Part shown: positions 31,801-41,141 of the stretch, piece after piece
Layout of the letters: each line of letters starts with the position of its first letter
Position numbering within the stretch: position 1 is the first letter of the stretch
Origin: Halalkalicoccus sp. CGA53
Lineage (GTDB): Archaea > Halobacteriota > Halobacteria > Halobacteriales > Halalkalicoccaceae
Assembly (NCBI RefSeq): GCF_036429475.1
Contig: NZ_CP144125.1
Location: forward strand, 1 to 64,000
Length of the DNA: 64,000 nucleotides
Reading direction: 5' to 3'
Program-made: the position numbers and the translations under genes
The notes under the pieces: generated by a model
What the model was told of the DNA's origin: nothing
What the model saw: the letters and a program-made list of their open reading frames with translations, nothing else
Databases searched by the model: none

Positions 31801-33684
31801 ATGGTAGGCCCGGGACCGGGACGGCGGGCGCTGCTTCGTGGCGTCGGCGGTCTCTCGGTCGGCCTCGGCCTCGGCGGCTGCGTCTGGCGGGAGGTGACCG
31901 GCGGGGCGGACGCGGCCGACGAGCCCTCGCGGCGCGGCGGTCGGATCACCCTCGGCTCGGTGGGCGCGTTCGAGGCGCTCGCCCCGCTCGCGGTGGAGTC
32001 GGTGCCGACGGGCGTCCTCGTCGACCTCTGTTACGCCCCGGGCGTCCTCGTCGAGCCGAGCGGGTTCCAAACGGTCCCGTGGTCGTTCGCCGACTGGGAG
32101 CGACTGGGCGAGGGCGAGCGCGTCGGCGTCGACCTCGCGGAGCTGACCTGGAGCGACGACGAGCCGCTCACTCCGGGTGACGTGGGGTTCACCTACGGGA
32201 CGCTCGCGGAGCACCGGCCCGCACGGTACCGGTCGGTCGCGGACCGCGTGCTCGGGGTGGAGGGAAGCGACGACTGGGACCTCGAACTCGTCTTCGACGA
32301 GCCGGTCGGGGTGCTCGCGGATCCGTTCTCGGTCCCGATACTCCCCGAACACGTCCACGCCGACCTGGAGGACCCGATCGGGGACGTTCCCGACGAGCCG
32401 ATCACGCTCGGCCCGGCCGACGTCGACGCGTTCGAGCCGGAAGTCGGGATCGACCTGACGTTCAGAGAGGAGTGGCCGCCGCTCGACGCCGGGTGGGCCG
32501 AGACGTACGAGATGCGCGGCGGCCCATTCCTCGACGAGGTGCGCTTTCGCGTCCACGACACGGCGAGCGAGGTCGTCGCGGCGGTCGAGCAGGGGGCGGT
32601 CGACGCCGGCGCGTTCGACCTCGGTCCGGTTGCCCTCTCCGGGGAAGGGGGGTCGACGGCGGTCGCGACCGGACCCGACGACGGCTTCGAGGCGCTCGCG
32701 TTCAACACACGGGTCGAGCCGTTCGACGACCAGAGCTTCAGACAGGCGCTCTCGATGCTGCTCGACCGCGAGCGCTGGGTTTCGCGGTACCGGGGGTTCG
32801 CCGATCCCGGCAGCACCCTCCTCCCGCCGGCGTACCCCCACCTGCGGCCGGAGGCGGCCGCGGGCGAGGAACCGAACGAGCACCCCGCGATGGCGGCGCT
32901 CTGGGAGCGCGACGCGCTGACGCCCGTCCGCGAGTTCCTCGAATCCGGCGGGACGGTCACGGGCGAGGCGGGCGAGTACGCGGGACGCGAGGTGGCCGAG
33001 AGCGCGACCGGCGTCGAGACCACGCAGGACGAAGCGCGCCACGAGTACGCCTTCGTCGAGACGCTCACCGACTCGCTGATCGAGGCGGGTGTCGCTCGCG
33101 AGCTCACTATCGAGGAGGAGCTCGTGACCGAGCGCCTCGGCCGCCCGGTCTCGGTCCTCGCCCCGCCGGTCGAGAGCGCCTCGCCGCTGGCGGAGGTCAC
33201 CCACCGCTTCGCGGAGCGTCTCCGCGAGTTCGGCGTCCCGGTCGAGGTGGAGGTCACGGGGACCGCCGAGATCGGCGAACGCGCGTTCGAGGATGGGGAC
33301 TTCGACGTCTGTCCGCTCGCCTGGCGGGGCTGTTCTCCCCACGGCGTCAGGACGCTCTCGACGCTCCTCCACAGCGGGAACACGGTCGAGGAGGGCGACG
33401 GCGACGGCCCGTGGTTCAACCTCACCGGCTACGGGCTGGACGAGGCGAGCGCGGACGACGAACTCGACGACCTCCGGCGCGAGCGCGACGACGAGGCGCG
33501 AATCGAGGGGGTGCGCGCGCTCTCCGAACGGCTCTACCTGGAGGCACCGATCGCCGTCGTCGGCTACCGGATCGCCGCCTGGCCGATCGACACCACCTCG
33601 TTCGAGGGGATCGTGAGCGACGTCGTCGCGCCCGGCGGCTCGTCGCTGCCGATCCAGCTCCTCGCGCTCAGGTGGGAGCGGTAG
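31801..33684 (+). CDS. ABC-type peptide/nickel solute-binding protein (SBP_bac_5), Tat lipoprotein
   Basis: A 627-residue exported protein. The N-terminus GRRALLRGVGGLSVGLGLGG followed by C is a twin-arginine signal with a lipobox, giving a lipid-anchored protein outside the membrane. The body has family-5 extracellular solute-binding features: LTWSDDEPLTPGDVGFTYG, a mid DQSFRQALSMLLDRERWV block, and FEDGDFDVCPLAWRG near the end. No permease or ATPase genes adjoin it, so it is an orphan binding protein or pairs with a remote transporter. Substrate unknown. The in-frame extension upstream of 31801 overlaps DUF5778 and is shadow. Confidence 0.87.
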   Translation: MVGPGPGRRALLRGVGGLSVGLGLGGCVWREVTGGADAADEPSRRGGRITLGSVGAFEALAPLAVESVPTGVLVDLCYAPGVLVEPSGFQTVPWSFADWERLGEGERVGVDLAELTWSDDEPLTPGDVGFTYGTLAEHRPARYRSVADRVLGVEGSDDWDLELVFDEPVGVLADPFSVPILPEHVHADLEDPIGDVPDEPITLGPADVDAFEPEVGIDLTFREEWPPLDAGWAETYEMRGGPFLDEVRFRVHDTASEVVAAVEQGAVDAGAFDLGPVALSGEGGSTAVATGPDDGFEALAFNTRVEPFDDQSFRQALSMLLDRERWVSRYRGFADPGSTLLPPAYPHLRPEAAAGEEPNEHPAMAALWERDALTPVREFLESGGTVTGEAGEYAGREVAESATGVETTQDEARHEYAFVETLTDSLIEAGVARELTIEEELVTERLGRPVSVLAPPVESASPLAEVTHRFAERLREFGVPVEVEVTGTAEIGERAFEDGDFDVCPLAWRGCSPHGVRTLSTLLHSGNTVEEGDGDGPWFNLTGYGLDEASADDELDDLRRERDDEARIEGVRALSERLYLEAPIAVVGYRIAAWPIDTTSFEGIVSDVVAPGGSSLPIQLLALRWER

Positions 33685-33751
33685 GGAACGGCCGTCCGTC
33701 CATCCGTCCGGGAACGCGACGCTTATTCCACCCGAACCCCGACGTTCGGGT

Positions 33752-34858
33752 ATGACACGGGCGGAGGCCGCGAAGCTCAACACACTCGACAGGGCCGTCG
33801 TGAACGCGTTCCAGGGGGGTTTTCCCGTCACCGAACGGCCGTTCGAGCCCGCCGCCGAGGCGCTCTTCGAGCGCGGCGTCGAGGTGGGTGAGCGCGAACT
33901 CGTCGAACGGGTCCGCGACCTCTGCGGGGACGGAACGCTCTCGCGGTTCGGCCCGCTGGTCAACGCCGAGCGGATCGGCGGCGCAGCGACGCTCGTCGCG
34001 ATGCACGCCCCGCCCGAGCGGTTCGAGGAGGTCGAGGAGACGGTCAACGCCCACCGGGAGGTCGCACACAACTACGAACGCGAGCACCCCCACCTGAACA
34101 TGTGGTTCGTCGTGAGCGTCGCCGATCCCGATCGGGTCGCGGAGGTACTGGGAGAGATCGAGGCCGAGACAGGCCAGCCGACGTACGACCTGCCGAAAGA
34201 GAGGGAGTTCCGCGTCGAGGCGAAGTTCTACGTCGACGGACCGATCTCGGATGGGGCGGTAGACCTCTCGGAGCTCGGGCCAGCGGTCGAGCCGACCGAC
34301 CGGACGACGCTCACGCCGGCGGAACGGGATCTGATTCTCGCGGTTCAGGACGGCTTCCCGGTGACCGAGACGCCGTACGCGGACGTGGCGGACGAGATCG
34401 GAGCCGAGACCGAGTGGGTGCTCCGGACGCTGAAACGGTTCGTCGCCGAGGGGAAGATCAGGCGGATCGGCGTGATCCCGAACCACTACGCGCTCGGCTA
34501 CACCGAGAACGGGATGACGGTCTGGAACGTTCCCGACGAGATCGTCGGGGAGGTCGGCCCCGCGGTCGCCGCGCTGCCGTTCGTCACCCACTGCTACGAG
34601 CGGCCGCGTCACGAGGGGGTCTGGCCGTACAACGTCTTCGCGATGACCCACGGACGGAGCGAGGCCGAGAGCGACCGGCGGATCCGAGAGGTGCGCGACC
34701 GGATGGCCGAGTTCTTCGACGTGGACGAGGAGCCGTCGTCGGGCGTTCCCGCACCCGAGGTCGACCTCGGCGGGTGGGATACGCTGTTCTCGACGCGGAT
34801 CCTGAAGAAGACGGGGATACGGATGGACGAGCGAGCACGGGCCAACACCGCCCGATGA
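33752..34858 (+). CDS. ahbAB: Siroheme decarboxylase, fused AhbA-AhbB type
   Basis: A 368-residue protein made of two Lrp/AsnC-like repeats. The first (residues about 8-165) reads LDRAVVNAFQGGFPVTERPF and FGPLVNAERIGGAATLVAMH. The second (residues about 188-330) reads LTPAERDLILAVQDGFPVTE, RRIGVIPNHYALGYTENGMT and THCYERPRHEGVWPYNVFAM. These are the features of the AhbA and AhbB subunits, which turn siroheme into didecarboxysiroheme in the alternative heme pathway. Normally they are separate proteins that form a heterodimer. Here they are one chain. A CTTATTCC box lies about 28 bases upstream. The stop overlaps the next ATG by four bases. Confidence 0.88.
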   Translation: MTRAEAAKLNTLDRAVVNAFQGGFPVTERPFEPAAEALFERGVEVGERELVERVRDLCGDGTLSRFGPLVNAERIGGAATLVAMHAPPERFEEVEETVNAHREVAHNYEREHPHLNMWFVVSVADPDRVAEVLGEIEAETGQPTYDLPKEREFRVEAKFYVDGPISDGAVDLSELGPAVEPTDRTTLTPAERDLILAVQDGFPVTETPYADVADEIGAETEWVLRTLKRFVAEGKIRRIGVIPNHYALGYTENGMTVWNVPDEIVGEVGPAVAALPFVTHCYERPRHEGVWPYNVFAMTHGRSEAESDRRIREVRDRMAEFFDVDEEPSSGVPAPEVDLGGWDTLFSTRILKKTGIRMDERARANTAR

Positions 34859-35511
34859 TCCCGCTCCTCCACGATCTCTCGGGGGCGACCGTCCTCGTCC
34901 TGGGCGGCGGACCGGTCGGCGCGCGGAAGGCGAGACGGTTCTCGCGCGAGGCCCGGACGGTCGTCGTGAGCCCGGCGTTCTGCGAGGCCGACTTCGGTGA
35001 CGCGGAACTCGTCCGTGATGCGCCGGACGCCGAGGGAGTATACGAGTGGATCGACCGGCTGGAGCCGGCGCTCGTCGTCTGTGCGACGGATAGCGAAAGG
35101 ATCAACGAGGCCGCCACGGCGGCCGCCAGAGAGCGTGGGACGCTCGTCAACCGGGCGGACCGATCGGGCGAGCGAGAGTCCGGGGGTGTCGTCGTCCCGG
35201 CGACGGTGCGCGAGGACCCGGTCGTCGTGGCGATCGCCACGGGAGGGACCGCCCCCGCGCTGTCGAAACACCTTCGAGAGCGGCTGGAGACCGAGCTAGA
35301 GGGTGCCGGCGCGATGGCGGAGCTGCTCTCCGAACTCCGGACCGAGCTCCGCGAGACGGGCCACCCGCCGGAGCGACGACGGGCAGCGGTCGGTGCGGTC
35401 GTGGAGTCGTCGGCCGTTTGGAAGGCTTTACGTACGGGGGAGTCAAAGCGGCCGGACGTGGCCGATGACGTGATCGAATCCGCGCTCGAGACGGAGGGTG
35501 ACGACGGGTGA
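34855..35511 (+). CDS. Precorrin-2 dehydrogenase/sirohydrochlorin ferrochelatase-like
   Basis: A 218-residue protein of the Met8/CysG N-terminal family. IPLLHDLSGATVLVLGGGPV is the NAD-binding opening, followed by GARKARRFSREARTVVVSP and the block LVNRADRSGERESGGVVVPA. It oxidises precorrin-2 to sirohydrochlorin and may insert iron. It sits between siroheme decarboxylase and HemA with four-base overlaps on both sides, so the three are one operon leading from glutamyl-tRNA to siroheme and heme. Confidence 0.9.
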   Translation: MIPLLHDLSGATVLVLGGGPVGARKARRFSREARTVVVSPAFCEADFGDAELVRDAPDAEGVYEWIDRLEPALVVCATDSERINEAATAAARERGTLVNRADRSGERESGGVVVPATVREDPVVVAIATGGTAPALSKHLRERLETELEGAGAMAELLSELRTELRETGHPPERRRAAVGAVVESSAVWKALRTGESKRPDVADDVIESALETEGDDG

Positions 35512-36845
35512 ACGCCGGCGTGCTGAACGGCGTCCGCGTCACCCACGAGAGCGCTGGCGTCGACGAGATCGAGGCGGTCTGTACGGGGAGCGAGGGCGAG
35601 GCCGTCGAGACGCTCCTCGAACGCGAGGGGGTCACCGAGGCGGTCGTTCTCCAGACGTGCAACCGTGCGGAGGCGTACGTCGTCGCAGACACCGTAAACG
35701 CGGGCCGCGAGGCGCTCTCCGCGTACGTGGGGGACGTCGAGGCGACCGCGACGGTCCGGAGCGGACACGAGGAGAGCCTCGAACACCTCCTCAGGGTGGC
35801 CTGCGGGCTCGAATCGATCGTCCTCGGGGAGGACCAGGTGCTCGGCCAGCTGAGAGGGGCCTACGAGGCGGCCCGCGAGGTCGACGGGGTCGGCGTCGTC
35901 CTCGAGGACGCGCTGTTGAAGGCGATCCACGTGGGCGAGCGCGCCCGGTCGGAGACGGCGATCAACGAGGGGATCGTCTCGCTCGGGAGCGCCGCGGTCT
36001 CGCTGGTCTCCCGGGAAGGGACGCTCTCGGAGACGACCGCGCTTGTCGTCGGCGCGGGCGAGATGGGCAGGCTCGCCGCCCGCGCATTCGCCGCCCGAGG
36101 CGTCGACCGGCTGCTCGTCGCGAACCGGACGATCTCGCACGCCGAACACGTCGCGAGCGAGGTCGACGTGGCGGCCGAGGGGATCGGCCTCGACGCGCTC
36201 TCGCGTGCGACAGAGGAGGCCGACGCGGTCGTCACCGCGACCGGCGGCCCCGAGCCGATCCTCGACGGTGAGACGATCGGGAACGGCCCACTGGTCGTCG
36301 TCGACCTCGCTCAGCCCAGGGACGTCGATCCGAGCGTCGGCGAGCGAGAGGACGTCACCGTCTACGACCTCGACTCGTTGCAAGCGATCACCGAGTCGAC
36401 CCGCGCGGAGCGGGCGGCCGCCGCCGAGGAGGTCGAGGCGATGGTCGAGGCCGAACTCGACCGGCTGCTCCGCGGGTTCAAGGCGAAGCGGGCGGACGAG
36501 GCGATCGGCGCGATGTACGAGAACGCCGAACGGATGAAACGACGCGAGCTCTCCACCGCGATCGCCGCGCTCGAGGCACACGGTGAGCTGACCGAGAAAC
36601 AGCGCGAGGCGGTCTGCGCGCTCGCGAGCGCGCTGGTGAACCAGCTGCTCGCCGCGCCCACCTCGAGTCTGCGCGAGGCCGCCGCCGAGGACGACTGGAC
36701 GACGATCCACACCGCGCTCGAGCTGTTCGACCCCGAGTTCGAGGAGGCTCCGCCGCTCGGATCGGGTGAGAACCGGGAGCACCTACAGGGGACGACCGAC
36801 GACCGTCCGGACCGCGCCGCCGCACGGCTCTACGACGACGACTGA
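35508..36845 (+). CDS. hemA: Glutamyl-tRNA reductase
   Basis: A 445-residue protein with the catalytic cysteine in VVLQTCNRAEAYVV, the LLRVACGLESIVLGEDQVLG block, and an NADPH-binding domain (ALVVGAGEMGRLAARAFAAR, LLVANRTISHAEHVA). A C-terminal dimerisation region follows. It makes glutamate-1-semialdehyde, the first step of tetrapyrrole synthesis. GTG start at 35508, overlapping the stop of the dehydrogenase gene. The last about 40 residues are a disordered acidic tail that overlaps the end of the convergent MFS pseudogene. Confidence 0.95.
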   Translation: MNAGVLNGVRVTHESAGVDEIEAVCTGSEGEAVETLLEREGVTEAVVLQTCNRAEAYVVADTVNAGREALSAYVGDVEATATVRSGHEESLEHLLRVACGLESIVLGEDQVLGQLRGAYEAAREVDGVGVVLEDALLKAIHVGERARSETAINEGIVSLGSAAVSLVSREGTLSETTALVVGAGEMGRLAARAFAARGVDRLLVANRTISHAEHVASEVDVAAEGIGLDALSRATEEADAVVTATGGPEPILDGETIGNGPLVVVDLAQPRDVDPSVGEREDVTVYDLDSLQAITESTRAERAAAAEEVEAMVEAELDRLLRGFKAKRADEAIGAMYENAERMKRRELSTAIAALEAHGELTEKQREAVCALASALVNQLLAAPTSSLREAAAEDDWTTIHTALELFDPEFEEAPPLGSGENREHLQGTTDDRPDRAAARLYDDD

Positions 36846-37689
36846 TCCGCTCGAGCTAGTCTCCAGAGGAGGAGCGCGCTGGCGACGAGCGCACAGACCA
36901 GGCCAGCGAAGGCCGCGGTGTAGCTCGCGACCAGCCCGACGTACGTCGGCCCGAGGCCCCGATCCCGAGGTAGATCGTCCTGACGGCGCCGAAGTCGCCA
37001 CCCGCGCTCGCGGTCGGAAAGATCGACATGACGTAGGCGAGCATCGGCGGCGAGAACGCCATCATCCCGACCGCGAAGACGACGATCCCGACGACGACCA
37101 GCGACGCGCTCGGGGCGAGGATCAGGATCGCGAGGCCGACCGCCCCGGTGACGAGCGCCCCGAACGCGACACGGGTCCGGCCGAGGCGGTCGCCGACACC
37201 GCCGGAGAGCGGTTTCACGACGATCCCGATCACGAAGAGGACGGCGAAGCCGCCGCCGGCGAGCACGGGCGAGAAGCCGCGTTCGAGCTGCAAGAGCGTC
37301 GGGAGGAAGCTCACCGCCCCCTGCCAGGTGAAGAGGTAGAGCGAGTAGGCGAGCAGCACGAGGCGGACGTGGCCGTCGCCGAGCAGCCGCCGCCCGGTCC
37401 CACGGACGTCGAGGCCGACCCGGGAGACGCGGTAGGGTTCGACACTGAAGCGGTGGACGAGCAGCGCGACGCCGACGGCGAAGAGGAGTACAGGTAAGAA
37501 GGCGGCCCGCCAGCTCAGCATGGCGATGGCGGCGACGGCGAGACCCGCCGCGAGCGAGTCGATGATCGTGGGTAGGAGCGGCGAGAGCACGAGCGTCCCG
37601 AGGGCGATGGTCGCGTTGCCGAGCGAGAGCGCGAGGAGCATCCGCCCGCCCGGTCCCTCGAACAGGCGTTCCTCGCGCGGTGACTCCAC
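36830..37689 (-). pseudogene. Decayed MFS transporter: internal deletion plus frameshift
   Basis: From the GTG at 37689 the frame reads a typical MFS first helix (LLALSLGNATIALGTLVLSP, LLPTIIDSL), then jumps at about 37551 directly to a segment that belongs after helix 4-5 (AAGLAVAAIAMLSWRAAFLP). About 110 residues are missing. The C-terminal half is intact (FLPTLLQLERGFSPVLAGGG, KPLSGGVGDRLGRTRVAFGA) until YLGIG. There, in a run of four Cs on the plus strand (36957-36960), one base is missing and the proper ending (GLGPTYVGLVASYTAAFAGL) continues in another frame to a TAG at 36830. Two independent lesions mean it is not functional. Confidence 0.82.
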
Positions 37690-37789
37690 GGACCTCCCGT
37701 GCGACCGCGCAGGCTGAACCCACGACTACCGGCAACCCATCAGCGGATCGCCACCGCCTTTTATTCACGTTCGGGGAGAGAGAGGGCGT

Positions 37790-38065
37790 ATGGCAGAGCT
37801 ACTCGACGACGAGGAGATCGAACGCCGACTCCCCGAGGGATGGTCGCGAGAGCGCGACGAGATCGTCCGCGCCTTCGAATTCGACGACTACCTCGACGGG
37901 GTGGCGTTCGCCCGCGACGTCGGCGAGATCGCCGAGGCGGAGTTCCACCACCCGGAGATGACCGTCCGCTACGAGGAGGTCGAGGTCCGCTTCACCACCC
38001 ACGACGAGGGCGGGATCACCGAACGCGACATCGAGATGGCGGAGATCCTGAACGAGGAGGTCTGA
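37790..38065 (+). CDS. Pterin-4a-carbinolamine dehydratase
   Basis: A 91-residue protein of the PCD/DCoH family with the diagnostic histidines: EAEFHHPEMTVRYEEVEVRF followed by TTHDEGGITERDIEMA. It dehydrates 4a-hydroxytetrahydrobiopterin in pterin recycling. In archaea it may serve a molybdopterin or other pterin role. Length is normal. It lies nine bases before the LWR-salt gene and the two are probably cotranscribed. Confidence 0.92.
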   Translation: MAELLDDEEIERRLPEGWSRERDEIVRAFEFDDYLDGVAFARDVGEIAEAEFHHPEMTVRYEEVEVRFTTHDEGGITERDIEMAEILNEEV

Positions 38066-38074
38066 ACCGACCCG

Positions 38075-38434
38075 GTGGCGTCGTACGTCTTTCACGTCCG
38101 GTTCCGGCTCGATCCCGACGGGATGAGAGCGGAGCCGAGCGAGTTCGAGACGACGCTCGTCCGCGAGGCCGACCCGCCGGGAACGGAGGGGTGGCTCTTC
38201 TTCAGGGACCGACTGTGGCGGGGCGAGATCGGAGACGAGCGACACATGCGCGAGTTCGCCGAGGAGGTGCTCGGCGTTCGGGTAGAGCGAGTCGAGTTCC
38301 ACCGGTTCGAGGTCACGGGCGAGGAGCTCGCGACGCTCGAGGCCGAGATCGAGAGAGATCTGGAACCTTTCCGGGCGACGTCCGCGACCGAGGTGCTGCA
38401 CAAGTACTTCGGCTCCTCGCTCGAGGTCCGGTGA
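38075..38434 (+). CDS. LWR-salt protein
   Basis: A 119-residue protein of the halophile family named for its LWR motif, seen here in LFFRDRLWRGEIGDERHMRE. Other blocks are YVFHVRFRLDPDGMRAEPSE and the ending EVLHKYFGSSLEVR. It starts with GTG. The fold has a beta-rich N-terminus and a long C-terminal helix. Function unknown. It is confined to haloarchaea as far as I know. Confidence 0.85.
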   Translation: MASYVFHVRFRLDPDGMRAEPSEFETTLVREADPPGTEGWLFFRDRLWRGEIGDERHMREFAEEVLGVRVERVEFHRFEVTGEELATLEAEIERDLEPFRATSATEVLHKYFGSSLEVR

Positions 38435-38480
38435 GAGTCGCAAACGTCATATCCGTCCTACCGTGTAGATAGACCGCTCG

Positions 38481-39110
38481 ATGGTTCGATCGGAGTACGA
38501 CTACTGGCTGCTCGACCTGGACGGGACGCTCGTCGACGTCGAGTGGCCCTACATCCGCGAGACGTTCGACCGCGTCGGCGACCGGCTGGGCCGGGAGTTC
38601 GACGATAGCGAGGCGGAGACGCTCTGGTACGGCATCGGCGGCGACCGCGACGCCGAGATCGCGCGTCAGGGCCTCGACCGAATGGAGTTCTGGGACGCCT
38701 TCGACGCGGTCGAACGGGTGGACGAGCGGGTGGAGGCGACGACGCTCTACGAGGACGCCGCCTTCCTCGCCGACCTCCAGTGTCCGACCGGGATCGTCAC
38801 GCACAGCCACCCCGAGCTCGCTGGTCCGGTGCTGGAGCACCTCGACATCACCGACTGGTTCGACACCCTCGTCTGCTGTTCGGACGAGCTCGGCTGGAAG
38901 CCCGACCCCCGCCCGGTCGAGCGCGCGAAGGGGCAACTGGGCGTGGTGAACGGTGCTCCGGGCGTGCTCGCCGGCGACGGCGCGAACGACGTGGGTGCCG
39001 CCTGGAACGCCGGCTTGGACGCGATCCACGTCGAGCGGCTCGGGACGGATCGCAGGGGGCGGACCGTCGAGGCCGACTACCAGGTCGAGAGCTTCGACGA
39101 GCTGGTCTGA
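38481..39110 (+). CDS. HAD-superfamily hydrolase, phosphoglycolate-phosphatase-like
   Basis: A 209-residue protein with the four HAD motifs: LLDLDGTLVDVEW (nucleophile Asp), IVTHSHPELAG (motif II Thr/Ser), the lysine in LGWKPDPRPVERAK (motif III), and LAGDGANDVGAAWNAGLDAI (motif IV acids). A helical cap lies between motifs I and II. Substrate cannot be told; small phosphate esters are typical. An ATAGACC-type AT patch precedes the ATG. Confidence 0.9.
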   Translation: MVRSEYDYWLLDLDGTLVDVEWPYIRETFDRVGDRLGREFDDSEAETLWYGIGGDRDAEIARQGLDRMEFWDAFDAVERVDERVEATTLYEDAAFLADLQCPTGIVTHSHPELAGPVLEHLDITDWFDTLVCCSDELGWKPDPRPVERAKGQLGVVNGAPGVLAGDGANDVGAAWNAGLDAIHVERLGTDRRGRTVEADYQVESFDELV

Positions 39111-39218
39111 GGTCGGTCGACGGACCGTCCGGTCGACGAGTGCACTCCCCCCGGGATCGGGCCCAAAGCGAGGAGATCGCTTCCCGGACCACACCTCTCC
39201 GCAGGCACTCGCCGCCGA

Positions 39219-41141
39219 TCAGTCGTCGCCGGCGCGAATCCCCGAGAGGTCTTCGGCGAACGATTCCAGTCCCTCCAGCACCGCTCGAAGCTCCTCGACG
39301 CCCGGCTTCCCCACTCGATCGGGGTTCGCGAGCACCCGAACCCGTTCGGTTTCGATGGAGACGAAGTCGAGTCCCAGCCGCTCGGCTGTCGACCGGAGAC
39401 CGAGACCCGCGTCGGCCTGCCCCGCAGCGACTTTCCGCGCGGGGCTCTCGTGGGCGCGAGCGGCGAGCTCGAAGCCGTCGATGGCCTCCACGAGTTCGTG
39501 ACGGCGCTCGCCGCGTCCCTCGGCGAGGTCCGCGAGCGCGTTCGAGAGCGTGGTCCGGAGCCCGGAGTCGGTCGGTCGGTTGACGAACCGCACATCGCGA
39601 TCGACCAGATCCGAGAGCCCCTCGATCCCCTCCGGGTTCCCCTCCCCGACGACGAGCCCCCACTCGCGGTGCCAGGTGCCGAGAACGACCGACTCGACGT
39701 CGCGCTCGGTCGGGGCGGAGACGACCGCGAAGTCGGGGACGCCCCTGCCGAGTCGTCGGAGACCCTCACGACTGCCCACTGAGAGGTAACGAGGCCGCTC
39801 CAGGTCGTCGAGTACTCGAGAGAGCAGTGGGTCGTCCTCGCCGACGCCGAAGGCGGTGGGGGGGCGGATCTCCGGCGAGAACAGCTGGACGGAGACGGCC
39901 TCGCCCGCCGAGAGATAGGCGGTGTCAGCACCGACCTCGACGATACCGTCCGCCTCGACGAGGCTCGTGGTCGCGCCGCTGCCCTTGTCGACGGGATAGG
40001 CGAGGATCCGTCCCTCGCCGTCCTCGACGAGCCCCGTCGGCATGAGTCTCGTTCGACCCTCGCCGTATCGCTCCTCGGTCGCCATCCGTGCGTCGACCGT
40101 CTCCGACTCGGGCGTTGGGAGGTCGGCGGCCTCGCGGATCGCGGGCGCGACGAAGTGCTGGAAGATCATCAGCGCCGAGACCGGATACCCCGGAAGGCCG
40201 ACGTACGCCGAGCCGTCCAGTCGGCCGACGAGCATCGGTTTCCCGGGTTTGATCGACACGCCGTGGAGCAGGAGATCTCCCTGTTCCTCGATCACCCGGT
40301 AGATCACGTCCACCGCGCTCGCGGAGGTCGACCCCGACGAGAGGACGAGGTCGCACTCCTCCGCCGCTTTCCTGAGCAGGCGCTCCATCTCGTCGTAGTC
40401 GTCTCCGGCGTGCGGGTAGAGGACGGGATCGCCGCCGGCCTCGGAGACCGCGCTCGCGATCGTGTAGCTGTTAACGTCGTAGATCTGACCCGCGGCGCTG
40501 TTTAGCTCCTCGCCGGGCCGGACGAGTTCGTCGCCGGTCGAGACGATCCCCACGGTCGGGGCCGATCGAACGGGCACTGAGTCGACGCCGAGCGCCGAGA
40601 GCAGGCCGATCTCGCGGGGCGTGATCTCGGTACCCGGCCCGAGCGCGCGCTCGCCGGCCGCGACGTCCGCTCCCGCGAGCATCACGTGGTCGCCCGGCGC
40701 GACGCCGGTCCGGATCGCTACCCCGCCCTCGCCTCCATTCGCGCTGTCCGTCGAGCTTCGCTCGACGCGGTCGGTCCGCTCGACCATCACGACCGCGTCG
40801 GCACCCTCGGGCATCACGGCCCCCGTCGAGATCTCCGCGGCCGTGCCGGGTTCGACGGTCACGTCCGGTTCGGCCCCCGCGTGGACGGTTCCCACGAGTT
40901 CGAGGATCGCCGGATCGGCCTCGTCGGCCCCGAACGTGTCGCGGGCGCGTACCGCGTAGCCGTCCATCGAGGCGCGATCGAAGTCGGGCACGTCGAGGTC
41001 CGCGTCGACCCGTTCGGCGAGGACCCTGCCTCTGGCCTCCGCGAGCGGAACCACCTCGCTCCCCCCGCCGATCGAGAGGTCGGCGATCGCTCCGTGGGCA
41101 TCGGCTGGCGGGACGAGGTCGCGGAACTCCTTTCGGTCCAT
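39219..41141 (-). CDS. moeA: MoeA with C-terminal periplasmic-binding-protein-like domain
   Basis: A 640-residue fusion. Residues about 1-400 are a full MoeA molybdotransferase (RASMDGYAVRARDTFGADEA, GAVMPEGADAVVMVERTD, VGIVSTGDELVRPGEELNSA, LSSGSTSASAVDVIYRVIEE, GKPMLVGRLDGSAYVGLPGY). Residues about 415-640 are a PBP-like domain (LSVGSREGLRRLGRGVPDFA, RFVNRPTDSGLRTTLSNALA, AAGQADAGLGLRSTAERLGL) related to molybdate-binding proteins. This fused form is known in archaea and some bacteria. It probably binds molybdate, tungstate or a pterin ligand for insertion into molybdopterin. Its ATG overlaps the stop of the other MoeA gene (TGATG). Confidence 0.92.
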   Translation of the reverse strand: MDRKEFRDLVPPADAHGAIADLSIGGGSEVVPLAEARGRVLAERVDADLDVPDFDRASMDGYAVRARDTFGADEADPAILELVGTVHAGAEPDVTVEPGTAAEISTGAVMPEGADAVVMVERTDRVERSSTDSANGGEGGVAIRTGVAPGDHVMLAGADVAAGERALGPGTEITPREIGLLSALGVDSVPVRSAPTVGIVSTGDELVRPGEELNSAAGQIYDVNSYTIASAVSEAGGDPVLYPHAGDDYDEMERLLRKAAEECDLVLSSGSTSASAVDVIYRVIEEQGDLLLHGVSIKPGKPMLVGRLDGSAYVGLPGYPVSALMIFQHFVAPAIREAADLPTPESETVDARMATEERYGEGRTRLMPTGLVEDGEGRILAYPVDKGSGATTSLVEADGIVEVGADTAYLSAGEAVSVQLFSPEIRPPTAFGVGEDDPLLSRVLDDLERPRYLSVGSREGLRRLGRGVPDFAVVSAPTERDVESVVLGTWHREWGLVVGEGNPEGIEGLSDLVDRDVRFVNRPTDSGLRTTLSNALADLAEGRGERRHELVEAIDGFELAARAHESPARKVAAGQADAGLGLRSTAERLGLDFVSIETERVRVLANPDRVGKPGVEELRAVLEGLESFAEDLSGIRAGDD

